From the NCBI RefSeq assembly GCF_036636695.1, contig NZ_JAVWNW010000007.1: a stretch of DNA of 64,000 bases. One strand, given 5' to 3'. The DNA is from Anaerorhabdus sp036636695 (GTDB lineage: Bacteria > Bacillota_I > Bacilli_A > Erysipelotrichales > Erysipelotrichaceae). This document shows, one piece after another, positions 17,149-26,397 of this stretch (within the stretch, counting starts at the first letter, position 1; the number at the start of each line of letters is the position of its first letter). Position numbers and translations under genes: made by a program. A model generated the notes under the pieces. That model made no database searches. It saw only the letters and a list, made by a program, of their open reading frames with translations, and had not been told where the DNA came from.

Positions 17149-18420
17149 TTATATGATTTGATATCCTCCAACTGGACGAATCGATAATACGAAGCATGAG
17201 CCATCTCCATAAATCGCATCCATTTGTTTGCGATACTCTTCTAACATTTCTTTTGGAACAAAGGCTTGAATTGTACCTGCAAGTCCCCCACCATGTACTC
17301 TATAAGCACCTTTGTCTTTCAATAATTGTTCTGATACAGCTAGTGCTAAAGATAAATTTTGATGACTAATATCTTTTGTTGTATACACATTTTGTAGATA
17401 CATGTATGAAGAATATCCTGATTCAATAATAAGTTTTTTAAATGTTTCCATATCATTTTCTTTTAATGCTTTTACTTGATCTAAAACGCGATCTGTTTCA
17501 TTGAAAAAATGTATCGCACGTAATAATGCACGGTCTGAACATGTTTCACGAATCATTGCAATATTTTGCATAAATTCTTCTTTCGTACATTGTGAAAGAA
17601 TTTCTTTTCCTAGTGCGCGAGCAACTTCTTTCATTTCCTTTGGCATTAATCCATATTCATCTGAAAGATCGGCATGATCACCTTTAGTATCAACTAAACA
17701 TAAAGCATAATCAGAGTGTGCAAAATCAAATTTTACTTGTTCAACAACTGGATTTTGTTTATCTTTAAAATCGATAGTTACAAATCCACCTACAGAACAT
17801 GCCATTTGATCTAACAATCCACATGGTTTCATGAAGTAATTATTTTCTGCATATTGACCAATCTTTGCGATTTCAACATGATCAATTTTTCCATCATTAT
17901 ACAGTTCAGATAAAATAGTTCCCACTAATACTTCAAATGCTGCACTTGAAGAAATTCCTGAACCTTTTAAAACATTACTATGACTAACTGCCTTGAATCC
18001 GCCAATGTTGTACCCTAATTCTTTAAAACGTGCTAATGTCCCACGAATCAAAGACTCAGAAGTGAACTTTTCATTATCGATAATATCTAATTCCGTCACT
18101 TTAACAGGCGCTACTTCAAATCCATCCGCATAATATTCACAAGTATCGGCATTTGCAACAACAACCGTTGCAATATCCATATTTACACTAGCCGCAAGAA
18201 CACGACCTTGTTGATGATCAGTATGATTTCCACCTACTTCAGTTCTACCTGGTGCACAAATTAGATGTGCATCCACATCAGAAAACTTTTCAAGAGCCTG
18301 GTCAAGTAATTGTCCATATCGTTCTTTCTCTGATTGAATGTCTTCACGACAATTAATCATTTTTAATTGTTCATCAAATTCTCCTTGAAATAGTCTAGTT
18401 TTAATTTCGCTAATTTTCAT
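17149..18420 (-). CDS. galK: Galactokinase GalK
   Basis: 423 residues of the GHMP kinase family. The galactokinase signature is present in variant form (APGRTEVGGNHTDHQQG), with the ATP-binding loop KGSGISSSAAFEV, the catalytic-region segment NYFMKPCGLLDQMAC and the C-terminal motif VHGGGLAGTIQAFV. It phosphorylates galactose to galactose-1-phosphate in the Leloir pathway. About 30 extra N-terminal residues are usual for this subgroup. It is 12 nt downstream of galM and last in the recG-rnc-galM-galK run. No galT or galE is in the window. The IS ends a few nt beyond its stop codon. Confidence 0.93.
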   Translation of the reverse strand: MKISEIKTRLFQGEFDEQLKMINCREDIQSEKERYGQLLDQALEKFSDVDAHLICAPGRTEVGGNHTDHQQGRVLAASVNMDIATVVVANADTCEYYADGFEVAPVKVTELDIIDNEKFTSESLIRGTLARFKELGYNIGGFKAVSHSNVLKGSGISSSAAFEVLVGTILSELYNDGKIDHVEIAKIGQYAENNYFMKPCGLLDQMACSVGGFVTIDFKDKQNPVVEQVKFDFAHSDYALCLVDTKGDHADLSDEYGLMPKEMKEVARALGKEILSQCTKEEFMQNIAMIRETCSDRALLRAIHFFNETDRVLDQVKALKENDMETFKKLIIESGYSSYMYLQNVYTTKDISHQNLSLALAVSEQLLKDKGAYRVHGGGLAGTIQAFVPKEMLEEYRKQMDAIYGDGSCFVLSIRPVGGYQII

Positions 18421-18432
18421 AACTTTCCTCCA

Positions 18433-19443
18433 CTATAGAAATCTAAATTCTGTTTTATGATGACAAACCTCACCTTTTCTTAAGATTGGTTTTTCAAATG
18501 ATTCTGTTTGTATTGCATTGGGATAATATTGTGTTTCAAAACATATTGAGCTTCGGCACGGAAATTTTCCGCCTTCTTTACCATGAATAGAAGTCCCCTC
18601 CAAAAAGTTAGCTGAATACAAATGAACTCCTGGACAATCAGAGAATATCGTCATCTCTACATTTTTTCCTTGGCATACGGCAAATTTTCTAAAACCTTCC
18701 CCAAAAACCAAAAAATGATGATCATATCCATTACCATTTTTTAATTGAATTTCGTCATTATTTATATCGCGACCAATTGTCTTAAATTCCAAGAAATCAA
18801 AAGCTGTATCTTTCACTTGATAAATATCATCGTGTGTACATCCATTTTCATCCACACCAGCAAAATAATTCGCATTGATTTTAACTTTATGATCCAATAT
18901 TGATTCGCTTATCGGGCCATCTAGATTAAAGAAAGAGTGATTTGTTATATTGAATAATGTGTCTTTGTCGGTTGTTCCTTCATACTCGAAGCGTATTCCA
19001 TCATCTAATAATGTATACGCAACAGTAACATTACAATTGCCTGGATATCCTTCTTCACCATCTGGGCTTAAATATGTACAAATAATTTTATCCCCTTGAA
19101 CATCCACTGACCAAATTTTTTGGTCGAATCCATGATCTCCGCCATGTAAAGAATTTCCATTATTATTCTTTGGTACATGGTATTCCACATCATTCAATGT
19201 AAAAACTCCATTACCAATACGATTACAAACTCTTCCAATAGTTTGTCCCATATATTGAACTTCATTTTGATAGCCTTGAACACAAGTAAATCCTTGCACC
19301 ACATCAATTTCTTTATGCTTTAAAACTAGTGATACTAGTGTTGCTCCATAATTACATACCGAAATTTTTATCGCATCATTTTCAATTGTATATAGTAAGG
19401 CATCAATTCCTTCGTTTGTTTTTCCAAATGATTTAATCTCCAT
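18433..19443 (-). CDS. galM: Aldose 1-epimerase (galactose mutarotase) GalM
   Basis: 336 residues. Family motifs: VCNRIGNGVFTLN, NSLHGGDHGFDQKIW with a conserved His, TLFNITNHSFFNLDG with the catalytic-acid His, and ICFETQYYPNAIQTESF with the catalytic-base Glu region. It interconverts the alpha and beta anomers, supplying GalK with alpha-D-galactose. Its ATG overlaps the rnc stop codon (TAATG), so it is translationally coupled to ribonuclease III, an unusual partner. Confidence 0.93.
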   Translation of the reverse strand: MEIKSFGKTNEGIDALLYTIENDAIKISVCNYGATLVSLVLKHKEIDVVQGFTCVQGYQNEVQYMGQTIGRVCNRIGNGVFTLNDVEYHVPKNNNGNSLHGGDHGFDQKIWSVDVQGDKIICTYLSPDGEEGYPGNCNVTVAYTLLDDGIRFEYEGTTDKDTLFNITNHSFFNLDGPISESILDHKVKINANYFAGVDENGCTHDDIYQVKDTAFDFLEFKTIGRDINNDEIQLKNGNGYDHHFLVFGEGFRKFAVCQGKNVEMTIFSDCPGVHLYSANFLEGTSIHGKEGGKFPCRSSICFETQYYPNAIQTESFEKPILRKGEVCHHKTEFRFL

Positions 19444-20120
19444 TATTTCACCATCTTTTCAAAAGCATCTTTCGCAGCCATTTGCTCTGCCTTCTTCTTA
19501 CTATTCCCACTGCCTCTTCCCAAAACTATTTCATCCAATTTAACTTGAATATCAAATTTTGGATTATTTGATGGTCCAGTAACGCGTACAACTTCATATG
19601 TAACTGTTTTACGTGTGTCAGATTGAACAAACTCTTGTAGCTTTGTTTTATAATCCATCACGATTACTTGATTTGGGTCTTGAAGTCGTGGTGTAATCAC
19701 TTCATCAAGAATATTATCAATTGTTTCCATGCCACTATCCATGTATAAAGCGCCTAAAAAAGCTTCAAACATATCCGATACAATTGAATCTCTTTCTCTT
19801 CCACCTGATTTTTCTTCACCAGAACCTAATAATAAAAAGTCATTTAATTTTAACTCTTTTGCATAAATCGCCAAAGCTTTCTCACAAACAAGTTGAGCGC
19901 GCAAAGTAGTCATATGTCCCTCATCTAACGGTGGTTCAATTCTAAATATCTTATCAGAAATCCACAATTGAAGTACCGCATCACCCATAAATTCAAGTCT
20001 TTCATTATCATGCTTGCTTCGATGTTCATTCACATATGAAGAGTGCATAAAAGCTTGATTAATTAAATCCATATTTCGAATAATAATATTTCTTTGTTCA
20101 AGCCATTCGATAACTGTCAT
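19443..20120 (-). CDS. rnc: Ribonuclease III
   Basis: 225 residues. The catalytic domain has the signature HDNERLEFMGDAVLQLWI with the metal-binding Glu/Asp residues, and the second acidic pair in DMFEAFLGALYMDSG. The C-terminal double-stranded RNA-binding domain runs from DYKTKLQEFVQ to SKKKAEQMAAKDAFEKMVK. It processes rRNA precursors and other structured RNA. It lies 12 nt after recG and overlaps galM. The usual partners smc, ftsY or acpP are not next to it. Confidence 0.95.
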   Translation of the reverse strand: MTVIEWLEQRNIIIRNMDLINQAFMHSSYVNEHRSKHDNERLEFMGDAVLQLWISDKIFRIEPPLDEGHMTTLRAQLVCEKALAIYAKELKLNDFLLLGSGEEKSGGRERDSIVSDMFEAFLGALYMDSGMETIDNILDEVITPRLQDPNQVIVMDYKTKLQEFVQSDTRKTVTYEVVRVTGPSNNPKFDIQVKLDEIVLGRGSGNSKKKAEQMAAKDAFEKMVK

Positions 20121-20132
20121 TTTCTTTTCCTC

Positions 20133-22151
20133 CTAATCCATTGTTGTAAGCGCATTCATATTAAGTTGCACTATTTTTTGAATGAGTTGACTATTTTCTT
20201 TTTCTTCAGCATGTTGAAGAATTTCTAAACAGTCTTTTTTAGTTGTTTCGATTATTTTTGTGTCCTCTACCAAATTACCCAATAAAAAGGCAGGTAACCC
20301 ACTCTGTCTAGTTCCTAGTATATCACCAGGTCCTCGCAAACGTAAGTCTTCGGCAGAAATTTCAAAACCAGTATTCGTGTTTACTAAAACACGTAATCGC
20401 TCTAAACTATTCTCATCTTGACTATCTGTAAGCAAATAACATATCCCTTGTTCCGTGCCACGTTGAACACGTCCACGCAATTGATGGAGTTGACTCAATC
20501 CAAAACGATGGGCATCATAAATAATCATTAGTGTTGCGTTCACAACATTTACACCAACTTCAATTACTGTTGTAGAAACTAAAATTTGAATTTCATTTTT
20601 ATCAAATTCTCTCATAATTTCTTCTTTTTCTTCACTACTCATTTTGCCATGTAGGACACCCACTTTTGCAATTCCCTTAAATGCTTTTTTTAAATTGTCA
20701 TAAATGGTTAATACATTTCTAACATTAATGCTTTCACTTTCTTCAATTGCACTGCAGACAACATACACTTGTCTTCCTTCTTCTATTTTGCTTACCACCT
20801 CATCTAAAACATGGCGAAAACTATTCTCTTGTACTAGAACTGTTTTCACTTCTTTTCGTCCTGCTGGCATAGTTTCAATTGTAGTAATATCCATATCTCC
20901 ATAGAGTGTATTTGCAAGTGTTCTTGGAATAGGTGTTGCTGTCATTAGTAGAAAATCTACTTTATCTCCTTTTTCAATGAGTTTGCGTCGTTGTTCAACT
21001 CCAAACCGATGTTGTTCATCGGCAACCACAAATCCTAATTGTTTAAATCCAACATCAGGCTGAATCAATGAATGAGTTCCCACAAGGATATCAATCTCAC
21101 CATTTTTTAATCGCTCTAAAATATCTTTCTTAATTACAGTAGGTAAAGCTGAATATAAAACCTCAATGCGAAGATTGGTTGACTTCAATAAATTTTTCAT
21201 GGATTGATAATGTTGTTTTGCTAATATTTCAGTAGGAGCTAATAATGCAGCTTGTTTTTTTGCTAAGCAACATGCATACATCGCAAGTCCTGCTACAACA
21301 GTTTTTCCACACCCCACATCACCTTGAACAAGTCGATACATTATTTTTTGACTTTGTAAATCTTCCAAAATATCATTGACCGCTTTCACTTGATCCTTAG
21401 TTAATGGAAATGGTAAATGATTGGCTAAGCGAAATACATCATCAAAATCAAAATGTTTTCCTTCTTTAAGAACTGATTCAGAATTTTGTTTACGAATAAG
21501 TTGAATCGCTAAGTGAAATTTTAAAAATTCTTCATACTTTAATGTTCTTATTGCTTGTGCAACTTCTTCATTGGATTTAGGAAAATGCATCATCCTTAAA
21601 GCATCTCTTTTATGAAGCAAACGATAACGTCTAATATATTCACTTGGTACATCATCTGCAATTTCATTTCTTACTGTTTCATAACAACGTGTTATGCATT
21701 CATGAATATTCTTTTGGGTTAAACCATACTTAAGAGAATAAACTGGTTGAATTCCTAATTGCTCATTCAATGGTTTTGTATTGTATTGTATAGCAGTGAT
21801 TTTACGATTTCCCTCATAATTACCAATAATTGTCAGCGTTTGTCCAAGCTCCATTTTGCTTGCCCATGGGCGATTAAAAATAACAATATCAAAAACATCA
21901 TCCTCATTCTCAACTTGAAACTTAGTCATTGTACGACTTCCTTTAAAACGGAAACTTCGTGGATAGGTAATTAATCTTGCTTCTATTACAATTCTATCTT
22001 TTGTTTTCCATTCATCATAAGGTTTACATTGCAGTTGTTCATAACGAAAAGGATAATAAGATAATAAATCTTCACTTGTCTCAATTCCCATTTGTAAAAA
22101 TAACTCTCTTTTCTTAGGAGGTATTCTACACTCTTTTAATGTTTTCGACAT
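20133..22151 (-). CDS. recG: ATP-dependent DNA helicase RecG
   Basis: 672 residues from the ATG at 22149-22151, preceded by GGTGAAGAT; a GTG four codons earlier lies within that signal. An N-terminal OB-fold wedge domain binds branched DNA (KDRIVIEARLITYPRSFRFKG). The helicase motifs are Walker A GDVGCGKTVVAG, Walker B VVADEQHRFGV, MTATPIPRTLA, and the RecG-specific helical hairpin in RLRGPGDILGTRQSGLPAF. It remodels stalled forks and Holliday junctions. It heads the recG-rnc-galM-galK run. Confidence 0.96.
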   Translation of the reverse strand: MSKTLKECRIPPKKRELFLQMGIETSEDLLSYYPFRYEQLQCKPYDEWKTKDRIVIEARLITYPRSFRFKGSRTMTKFQVENEDDVFDIVIFNRPWASKMELGQTLTIIGNYEGNRKITAIQYNTKPLNEQLGIQPVYSLKYGLTQKNIHECITRCYETVRNEIADDVPSEYIRRYRLLHKRDALRMMHFPKSNEEVAQAIRTLKYEEFLKFHLAIQLIRKQNSESVLKEGKHFDFDDVFRLANHLPFPLTKDQVKAVNDILEDLQSQKIMYRLVQGDVGCGKTVVAGLAMYACCLAKKQAALLAPTEILAKQHYQSMKNLLKSTNLRIEVLYSALPTVIKKDILERLKNGEIDILVGTHSLIQPDVGFKQLGFVVADEQHRFGVEQRRKLIEKGDKVDFLLMTATPIPRTLANTLYGDMDITTIETMPAGRKEVKTVLVQENSFRHVLDEVVSKIEEGRQVYVVCSAIEESESINVRNVLTIYDNLKKAFKGIAKVGVLHGKMSSEEKEEIMREFDKNEIQILVSTTVIEVGVNVVNATLMIIYDAHRFGLSQLHQLRGRVQRGTEQGICYLLTDSQDENSLERLRVLVNTNTGFEISAEDLRLRGPGDILGTRQSGLPAFLLGNLVEDTKIIETTKKDCLEILQHAEEKENSQLIQKIVQLNMNALTTMD

Positions 22152-22202
22152 ATCTTCACCCACTTATATTTTAAACTACTTTACTTGCTTATAAAAGACG
22201 AA

Positions 22203-22230
22203 TAAGCATAAACAAAATTATTTATGCTTA
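22203..22230 (-). terminator. Probable terminator after the S66 gene
   Basis: Inverted repeat TAAGCATAAA / TTTATGCTTA overlapping the stop codon; on the minus strand it is followed by TTCGTCTTTT, a moderate U-tract. Confidence 0.55.
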
Positions 22231-23168
22231 AAATCATACGCTATTGTAAATCGCTTATTTTTCACTTCTACATTGACATACGCCCCATTTACAAATGGAA
22301 TGGTTGGGTATGTATGCCCCACTTCAACATCATAAATAATAGGTATACTTAATTTTAAATCTTTCAATGCTTCATCTAATGTGACGTCAAAATATGGATC
22401 AGATATTCTTAATTTTCCTAATATTATACCTTGTATATGATTAAAATATCCTGCTTGATTCAATTGCCACAAACAACGTTTAACACCTAAAATATTATAA
22501 TCATAAGCTTCTAGAAATAATAAAACTTTCCCCTTTTTTCCTTTACTAAATTCTCTAATTTTTTCATATTCAGTTTCCATTAAATTTGTAATAACATCTA
22601 ATGTTCCACCAATTAAATATCCTTCAAGTTTAATATTTTTTCGCGGTAAAACACCTGTATCTTCATCCAAATATTGTGTAAATACTGTCTTCTCATTTTT
22701 AAGTAACGCTATTAAATCATTACTTGATTCTATCCATTGATCTGTTTTATATTCTGTTATTGTCATACCATAGATAGAGGCAATATGCGCGTGTGTGGCA
22801 AGTGGCAAACAAAAATTAGTATTGTCTGAATAACCAATAAACCATTTTGGTTTTGCTTGTTTCAACAATTCAAAATCTAAATAAGGTAGGATTTCATTCA
22901 TTATCTCACCACCTGCACATGACCAAACAATATCAATCTTATCATCAAGATAGAATTTCATTAATTCCTTCGCTCTATTTTTGGGTGTGTTACTTTGTGC
23001 TTTATCTAATTGGTAAATACTTTTGCATTCAACAATAGTAAATCCTTCTTTAATTAACTCTCTCTTAGCATTTTCATAATTGATTCTATAACGATCTCCT
23101 GACACACCAAAAGAAGGTGCAACAACGCCAATTGTACATGGTAACTTTATAAATGCAGGTACTTTCAT
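22218..23168 (-). CDS. S66-family LD-carboxypeptidase / MccF-like serine peptidase
   Basis: 316 residues. The start GVVAPSFGVSGDRYRINYENA is characteristic of the S66 family. The nucleophile Ser should lie in IGYSDNTNFCLPL, with the other triad residues in LFLEAYDYN (Glu) and VEVGHTYPTIPFVNGA (His). Family members cut L,D bonds in cytoplasmic murein peptides during recycling, or detoxify microcin C-like peptides; the sequence alone does not decide between these. It overlaps the upstream CdaR-like regulator gene by 4 nt (ATGA), so the regulator may respond to its substrate. Confidence 0.87.
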   Translation of the reverse strand: MKVPAFIKLPCTIGVVAPSFGVSGDRYRINYENAKRELIKEGFTIVECKSIYQLDKAQSNTPKNRAKELMKFYLDDKIDIVWSCAGGEIMNEILPYLDFELLKQAKPKWFIGYSDNTNFCLPLATHAHIASIYGMTITEYKTDQWIESSNDLIALLKNEKTVFTQYLDEDTGVLPRKNIKLEGYLIGGTLDVITNLMETEYEKIREFSKGKKGKVLLFLEAYDYNILGVKRCLWQLNQAGYFNHIQGIILGKLRISDPYFDVTLDEALKDLKLSIPIIYDVEVGHTYPTIPFVNGAYVNVEVKNKRFTIAYDFKHK

Positions 23169-24136
23169 TCTTGTATCCTCTTTTTCATCATAATTAATAA
23201 TGCCATTTTCATTGCATCCTCAAAATTAAGTACATTAAGTCCAATTTTTTCTTGAATTACTTTAATACTATTTTCTACTTCTCTATCAGTAATCATCAAC
23301 TCATTTGCTGTAACACTCACCGATAAATTACATCTTAAAAATGCTGTGACAAATTCAATATCGCTATCAATTATCAATTGATAATTATTCTTCGTCCACA
23401 TATCACTTATTTTACGTATATCATTTTGTGATAGTTTAGAAACTAAATATGAAACCCCCAAATCATTTGAAGATAATACATTTTTTTCTTCATAGAACAC
23501 TTGTCCTAATGAAAAGACATTCATCAATTCCTTAACACCTTGATGTAAATCTTTTGCTGAAAGTATTGTTTCACCGAATACAATTGAACAATCAAAATTG
23601 TATTTTTTAAAATCATTGATTAAGTTATTCGCATAAATCTCACTTGGTTGCATTTGATTTGCAAGTACAATAGTTTTAACATCCATTGTCACTACAAGCT
23701 CATCATCGATGAAAAATATCTCTTTCATATCGTCAAAACGTTCTTGATTATGTTTTGGCTTTATTATATAAAGCTGATAAATATCTTCAAACAAATATTG
23801 GTCGCAACGTTTAAATTCATCATCAGTCAATGTATCTTGAATTGCTTCTGCAATTAATTCTTCAATTGATAATTCTTCCCTTTTTTTCTCTAGTTTATTT
23901 TTACAAGCAATTGCAACAACCATTAGGTAGTCGCGATTTTCTTTTTCATCTGTAACAATATGAAAATCATGTTTTCCAACTTGAAACGAAACAACCGCTT
24001 CTTTATCTTGATTATCATTTCTAAATTGCATTCTTTCTCTTGTATAAGCAATACAATTAAATGATTCATCATACAAGAAAAAATCACATTCAAATTGCTT
24101 ACTGTATTTAATTAATAAATCTTGAATTTCATTCAT
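23165..24136 (-). CDS. PucR/CdaR-like transcriptional regulator
   Basis: 323 residues. The C-terminus resembles the PucR/CdaR helix-turn-helix: a segment like VTANELMITDREVENSIKVI followed by GLNVLNFEDAMKMALLIMM, the typical CdaR end. The middle part (about 110-240) resembles the degenerate GGDEF-like domain of these proteins (VTMDVKTIVLANQM, CSIVFGETILSAKDLHQGVKEL). The N-terminus has no recognised ligand domain. It overlaps the S66 peptidase gene. A peptide or amino-sugar signal is possible but inferred only from position. Confidence 0.7.
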   Translation of the reverse strand: MNEIQDLLIKYSKQFECDFFLYDESFNCIAYTRERMQFRNDNQDKEAVVSFQVGKHDFHIVTDEKENRDYLMVVAIACKNKLEKKREELSIEELIAEAIQDTLTDDEFKRCDQYLFEDIYQLYIIKPKHNQERFDDMKEIFFIDDELVVTMDVKTIVLANQMQPSEIYANNLINDFKKYNFDCSIVFGETILSAKDLHQGVKELMNVFSLGQVFYEEKNVLSSNDLGVSYLVSKLSQNDIRKISDMWTKNNYQLIIDSDIEFVTAFLRCNLSVSVTANELMITDREVENSIKVIQEKIGLNVLNFEDAMKMALLIMMKKRIQE

Positions 24137-24177
24137 TTTAACACCTCTTTGATAGCATTAGTATAGCATAATTATTC

Positions 24178-24216
24178 ATAAAAAAAGACATGAGCCCTCT
24201 AAATCATCTCATGTCT
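24178..24216 (-). terminator. Terminator downstream of the GH1 gene
   Basis: 9-bp stem AGACATGAG / CTCATGTCT with a 13-nt loop and T7 on the minus strand, about 50 nt beyond the stop codon. Confidence 0.75.
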
Positions 24217-24267
24217 ATATTACCTATACTACATTTATATTATTCCAATAATCATTGTATAAATTGC

Positions 24268-25737
24268 TTAAATTATTTTGCCATTGGATTGAATTACTTT
24301 TTTGTACCATTCAAATGAATCTTTTTTCCTGCGTTCAAAAGTTCCATTTCCTTCATCATCTTTATCAACATAAATCATACCATAACGCTTTTTCATTTCC
24401 CCTGTTCCAGCAGAAACTAAATCAATGCATCCCCAGCTTGTATATGCAATTAAGTCTACACCGTTATCGATAGCATTCCCCATCTCTTTAATATGATCAC
24501 GCATATACTCAATACGATAATCATCATGGATACTTCCATCTTCTTCAACTTTATCTACAGCACCTAAACCGTTCTCTACAACCATTAATGGTTTTTCATA
24601 GCGATCATAAATCATCTCCAAATAGTATTTTAATCCTTCTGGATCAAATGCCCATCCCCAATCACTATATTTCAAATAAGGATTTTTTGCTCCCATTGAG
24701 AAATTTCCACCTACTTTGTCTTCTATTGCATGCGTTGTAACTACAGTAGACATATAATAAGAGAAAGTGTAAAAATCCACACAACCTTCCATTAAATCTT
24801 GCTCATCTTGTTTTGTAATATCCAATTGAACATCTTGTTCTTTCCATAGACGTTTTGCGAATGTAGGATACTTACCTTTACTTTGAACGTCACCACAATA
24901 GAAAATATTCTTTTCCCATGCATGGCGATTCAATAGAATATCTTTTGGATCACTTGTTCCAGGATAGAATGTAATACCACAAATCATACATCCTACGTGA
25001 TAATCAGGATCAATTGCATGCGCCATTTTCACTGCATGTGCACTTGCAATAAATTGATAATGTAATTGTTGATAAGCACGTTGATATCCTTCTTTGGTTG
25101 CTTTATCACCAAAAAGTTCTAAAAACATTACTGTGTTATTAATTTCATTGAAGGTTAACCAATACTTGACTAGACCTTTATATTCTTCAAAACATACTTT
25201 TGCATAACGATCAAAAAATTCTATTGTTTTTCTATTATTCCATCCATCATAATTTTCTTCTAAATAGAGCGGTGTATCAAAATGATGTAATGTTACCAAT
25301 GGTTCAATATTATATTTTTTTAATTCTTTAAATACATTACGGTAAAACTCAATACCTTTTTGATTTGGTTCTATTTCATCCCCACGAGGAAAAATACGAC
25401 TCCATGATATAGACATTCTAAACATAGTAAATCCCATCTCAGCCATCAGCGCAATGTCTTCCTTGTAATGATGATAGAAATCAATTCCATCATGATTTGG
25501 ATAATAATATCCATCAAGTACTGCCAACTTTGCTCCCTCAGGAAGCTTGCCTCCTGTTCTTGGAATTGCTCCTGTTGTTCCATCTGGCATTTGATATGTA
25601 AGCATTCGTGGTGAATGATTGCTTCCAGCTGTTAACATATCTGTTTCTGCTGGTCCTCTTCCATCTTCATTCCATGCACCTTCACATTGGTTGGCCGCTG
25701 TTGCTCCACCCCAATAAAATCCTTCTTTAAATGACAT
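24268..25737 (-). CDS. GH1 glycosidase, probable 6-phospho-beta-glucosidase
   Basis: 489 residues of glycoside hydrolase family 1. The N-terminal signature FYWGGATAANQCEGAW is present. The acid/base Glu is in LTFNEINNTV and the nucleophile Glu in LMVVENGLGAVD. The length and general style fit the 6-phospho-beta-glucosidases that act after PTS uptake. It has its own promoter and is separated from the upstream PTS genes by a terminator. It may cleave the phosphorylated product of that PTS, but this is inference. It should be cytoplasmic; there is no signal peptide. Confidence 0.88.
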   Translation of the reverse strand: MSFKEGFYWGGATAANQCEGAWNEDGRGPAETDMLTAGSNHSPRMLTYQMPDGTTGAIPRTGGKLPEGAKLAVLDGYYYPNHDGIDFYHHYKEDIALMAEMGFTMFRMSISWSRIFPRGDEIEPNQKGIEFYRNVFKELKKYNIEPLVTLHHFDTPLYLEENYDGWNNRKTIEFFDRYAKVCFEEYKGLVKYWLTFNEINNTVMFLELFGDKATKEGYQRAYQQLHYQFIASAHAVKMAHAIDPDYHVGCMICGITFYPGTSDPKDILLNRHAWEKNIFYCGDVQSKGKYPTFAKRLWKEQDVQLDITKQDEQDLMEGCVDFYTFSYYMSTVVTTHAIEDKVGGNFSMGAKNPYLKYSDWGWAFDPEGLKYYLEMIYDRYEKPLMVVENGLGAVDKVEEDGSIHDDYRIEYMRDHIKEMGNAIDNGVDLIAYTSWGCIDLVSAGTGEMKKRYGMIYVDKDDEGNGTFERRKKDSFEWYKKVIQSNGKII

Positions 25738-25771
25738 AAAATACTCCTCTCTTTTATTCTAATTTAAGTTC

Positions 25772-25800
25772 ATCATAAAGGAATTTAAATATAACTACAA
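25772..25800 (-). promoter_or_regulatory. Candidate promoter of the GH1 gene
   Basis: On the minus strand TTGTAG (25795-25800), 17-bp spacer, TATGAT (25772-25777), 35 nt before the start codon. Confidence 0.5.
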
Positions 25801-25810
25801 CCATCATTTT

Positions 25811-25849
25811 TTTATACACTTAAACTCTGTATATTACGTTGTGTATAAA
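25811..25849. promoter_or_regulatory. Inverted repeat upstream of the GH1 promoter
   Basis: TTTATACAC and GTGTATAAA, a perfect 9-bp inverted repeat separated by 21 nt, just upstream of the -35 box. It could be a two-turn operator for an activator or repressor. Function unknown. Confidence 0.35.
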
Positions 25850-25914
25850 TATTTTATCTATTTATTCATTACTGTATAACTCAAAATAAAGTGAATAATA
25901 TTTGATTTTGCATT

Positions 25915-25947
25915 AAAAAAACCAAAACATTGCTTATCTTGTTTTGG
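25915..25947 (-). terminator. Terminator of the PTS operon
   Basis: Stem CCAAAACA / TGTTTTGG with a 10-nt loop followed by T7 on the minus strand, about 40 nt after the EIIA stop. Confidence 0.8.
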
Positions 25948-25985
25948 CTTTTTATATTGATTTATTTCAGCTTTAATACCTTCAA

Positions 25986-26396
25986 TTATAATTCATCAAC
26001 AGAATCATTTTGAAAATAATTTGTAAGTATAAACTTCCCTACTTGATTTTTTCCAATATCAACTATTTCTTCATCTGATAATTTTATATCAAAAGATAAT
26101 TTTGATACATATTCCATTAGCATACCCAATGTTATTCCATAAAAAAGTCGGGTATTCGCACCATGTAATATTTCATCAACAATAACATTAAATGGAGAAC
26201 CAGCAAATAAATCTACAAAAACAGTTGTGTTTTCATCTAAAGTAATTGTTTTTATTTTACTTCTTAAGTCATCAATAGACATATTTCTATCAAAATCTAT
26301 AAATTCAATGTTTTTTTGAATACCCATGATTAATTCTAAGGCACTTTGCAAGCCTGTTGCAAAATGTCCATGCCCGATAACAATTGTTCTTTCCAT
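25986..26396 (-). CDS. PTS mannose-family EIIA component
   Basis: 136 residues from the ATG at 26394-26396, preceded by GGAAG. A TTG seven codons upstream overlaps the previous gene and lacks a ribosome binding site. The phosphorylated histidine is probably His9 in IVIGHGHFATGL, the usual xHG-x-FA context. The motif VFVDLFAGSPFNV matches the EIIA-Man fold. It passes phosphate from HPr to EIIB in the cytoplasm. One nt separates it from the SIS gene. Confidence 0.9.
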   Translation of the reverse strand: MERTIVIGHGHFATGLQSALELIMGIQKNIEFIDFDRNMSIDDLRSKIKTITLDENTTVFVDLFAGSPFNVIVDEILHGANTRLFYGITLGMLMEYVSKLSFDIKLSDEEIVDIGKNQVGKFILTNYFQNDSVDEL

Positions 26397-26397
26397 T

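Noticed and set aside
15590..17160. Target-site duplication of the IS
   Set aside because: The flanks next to the repeats (GTA or GTAAA on the left, ATTTT or TATTT on the right) do not match convincingly for any end assignment I tried.
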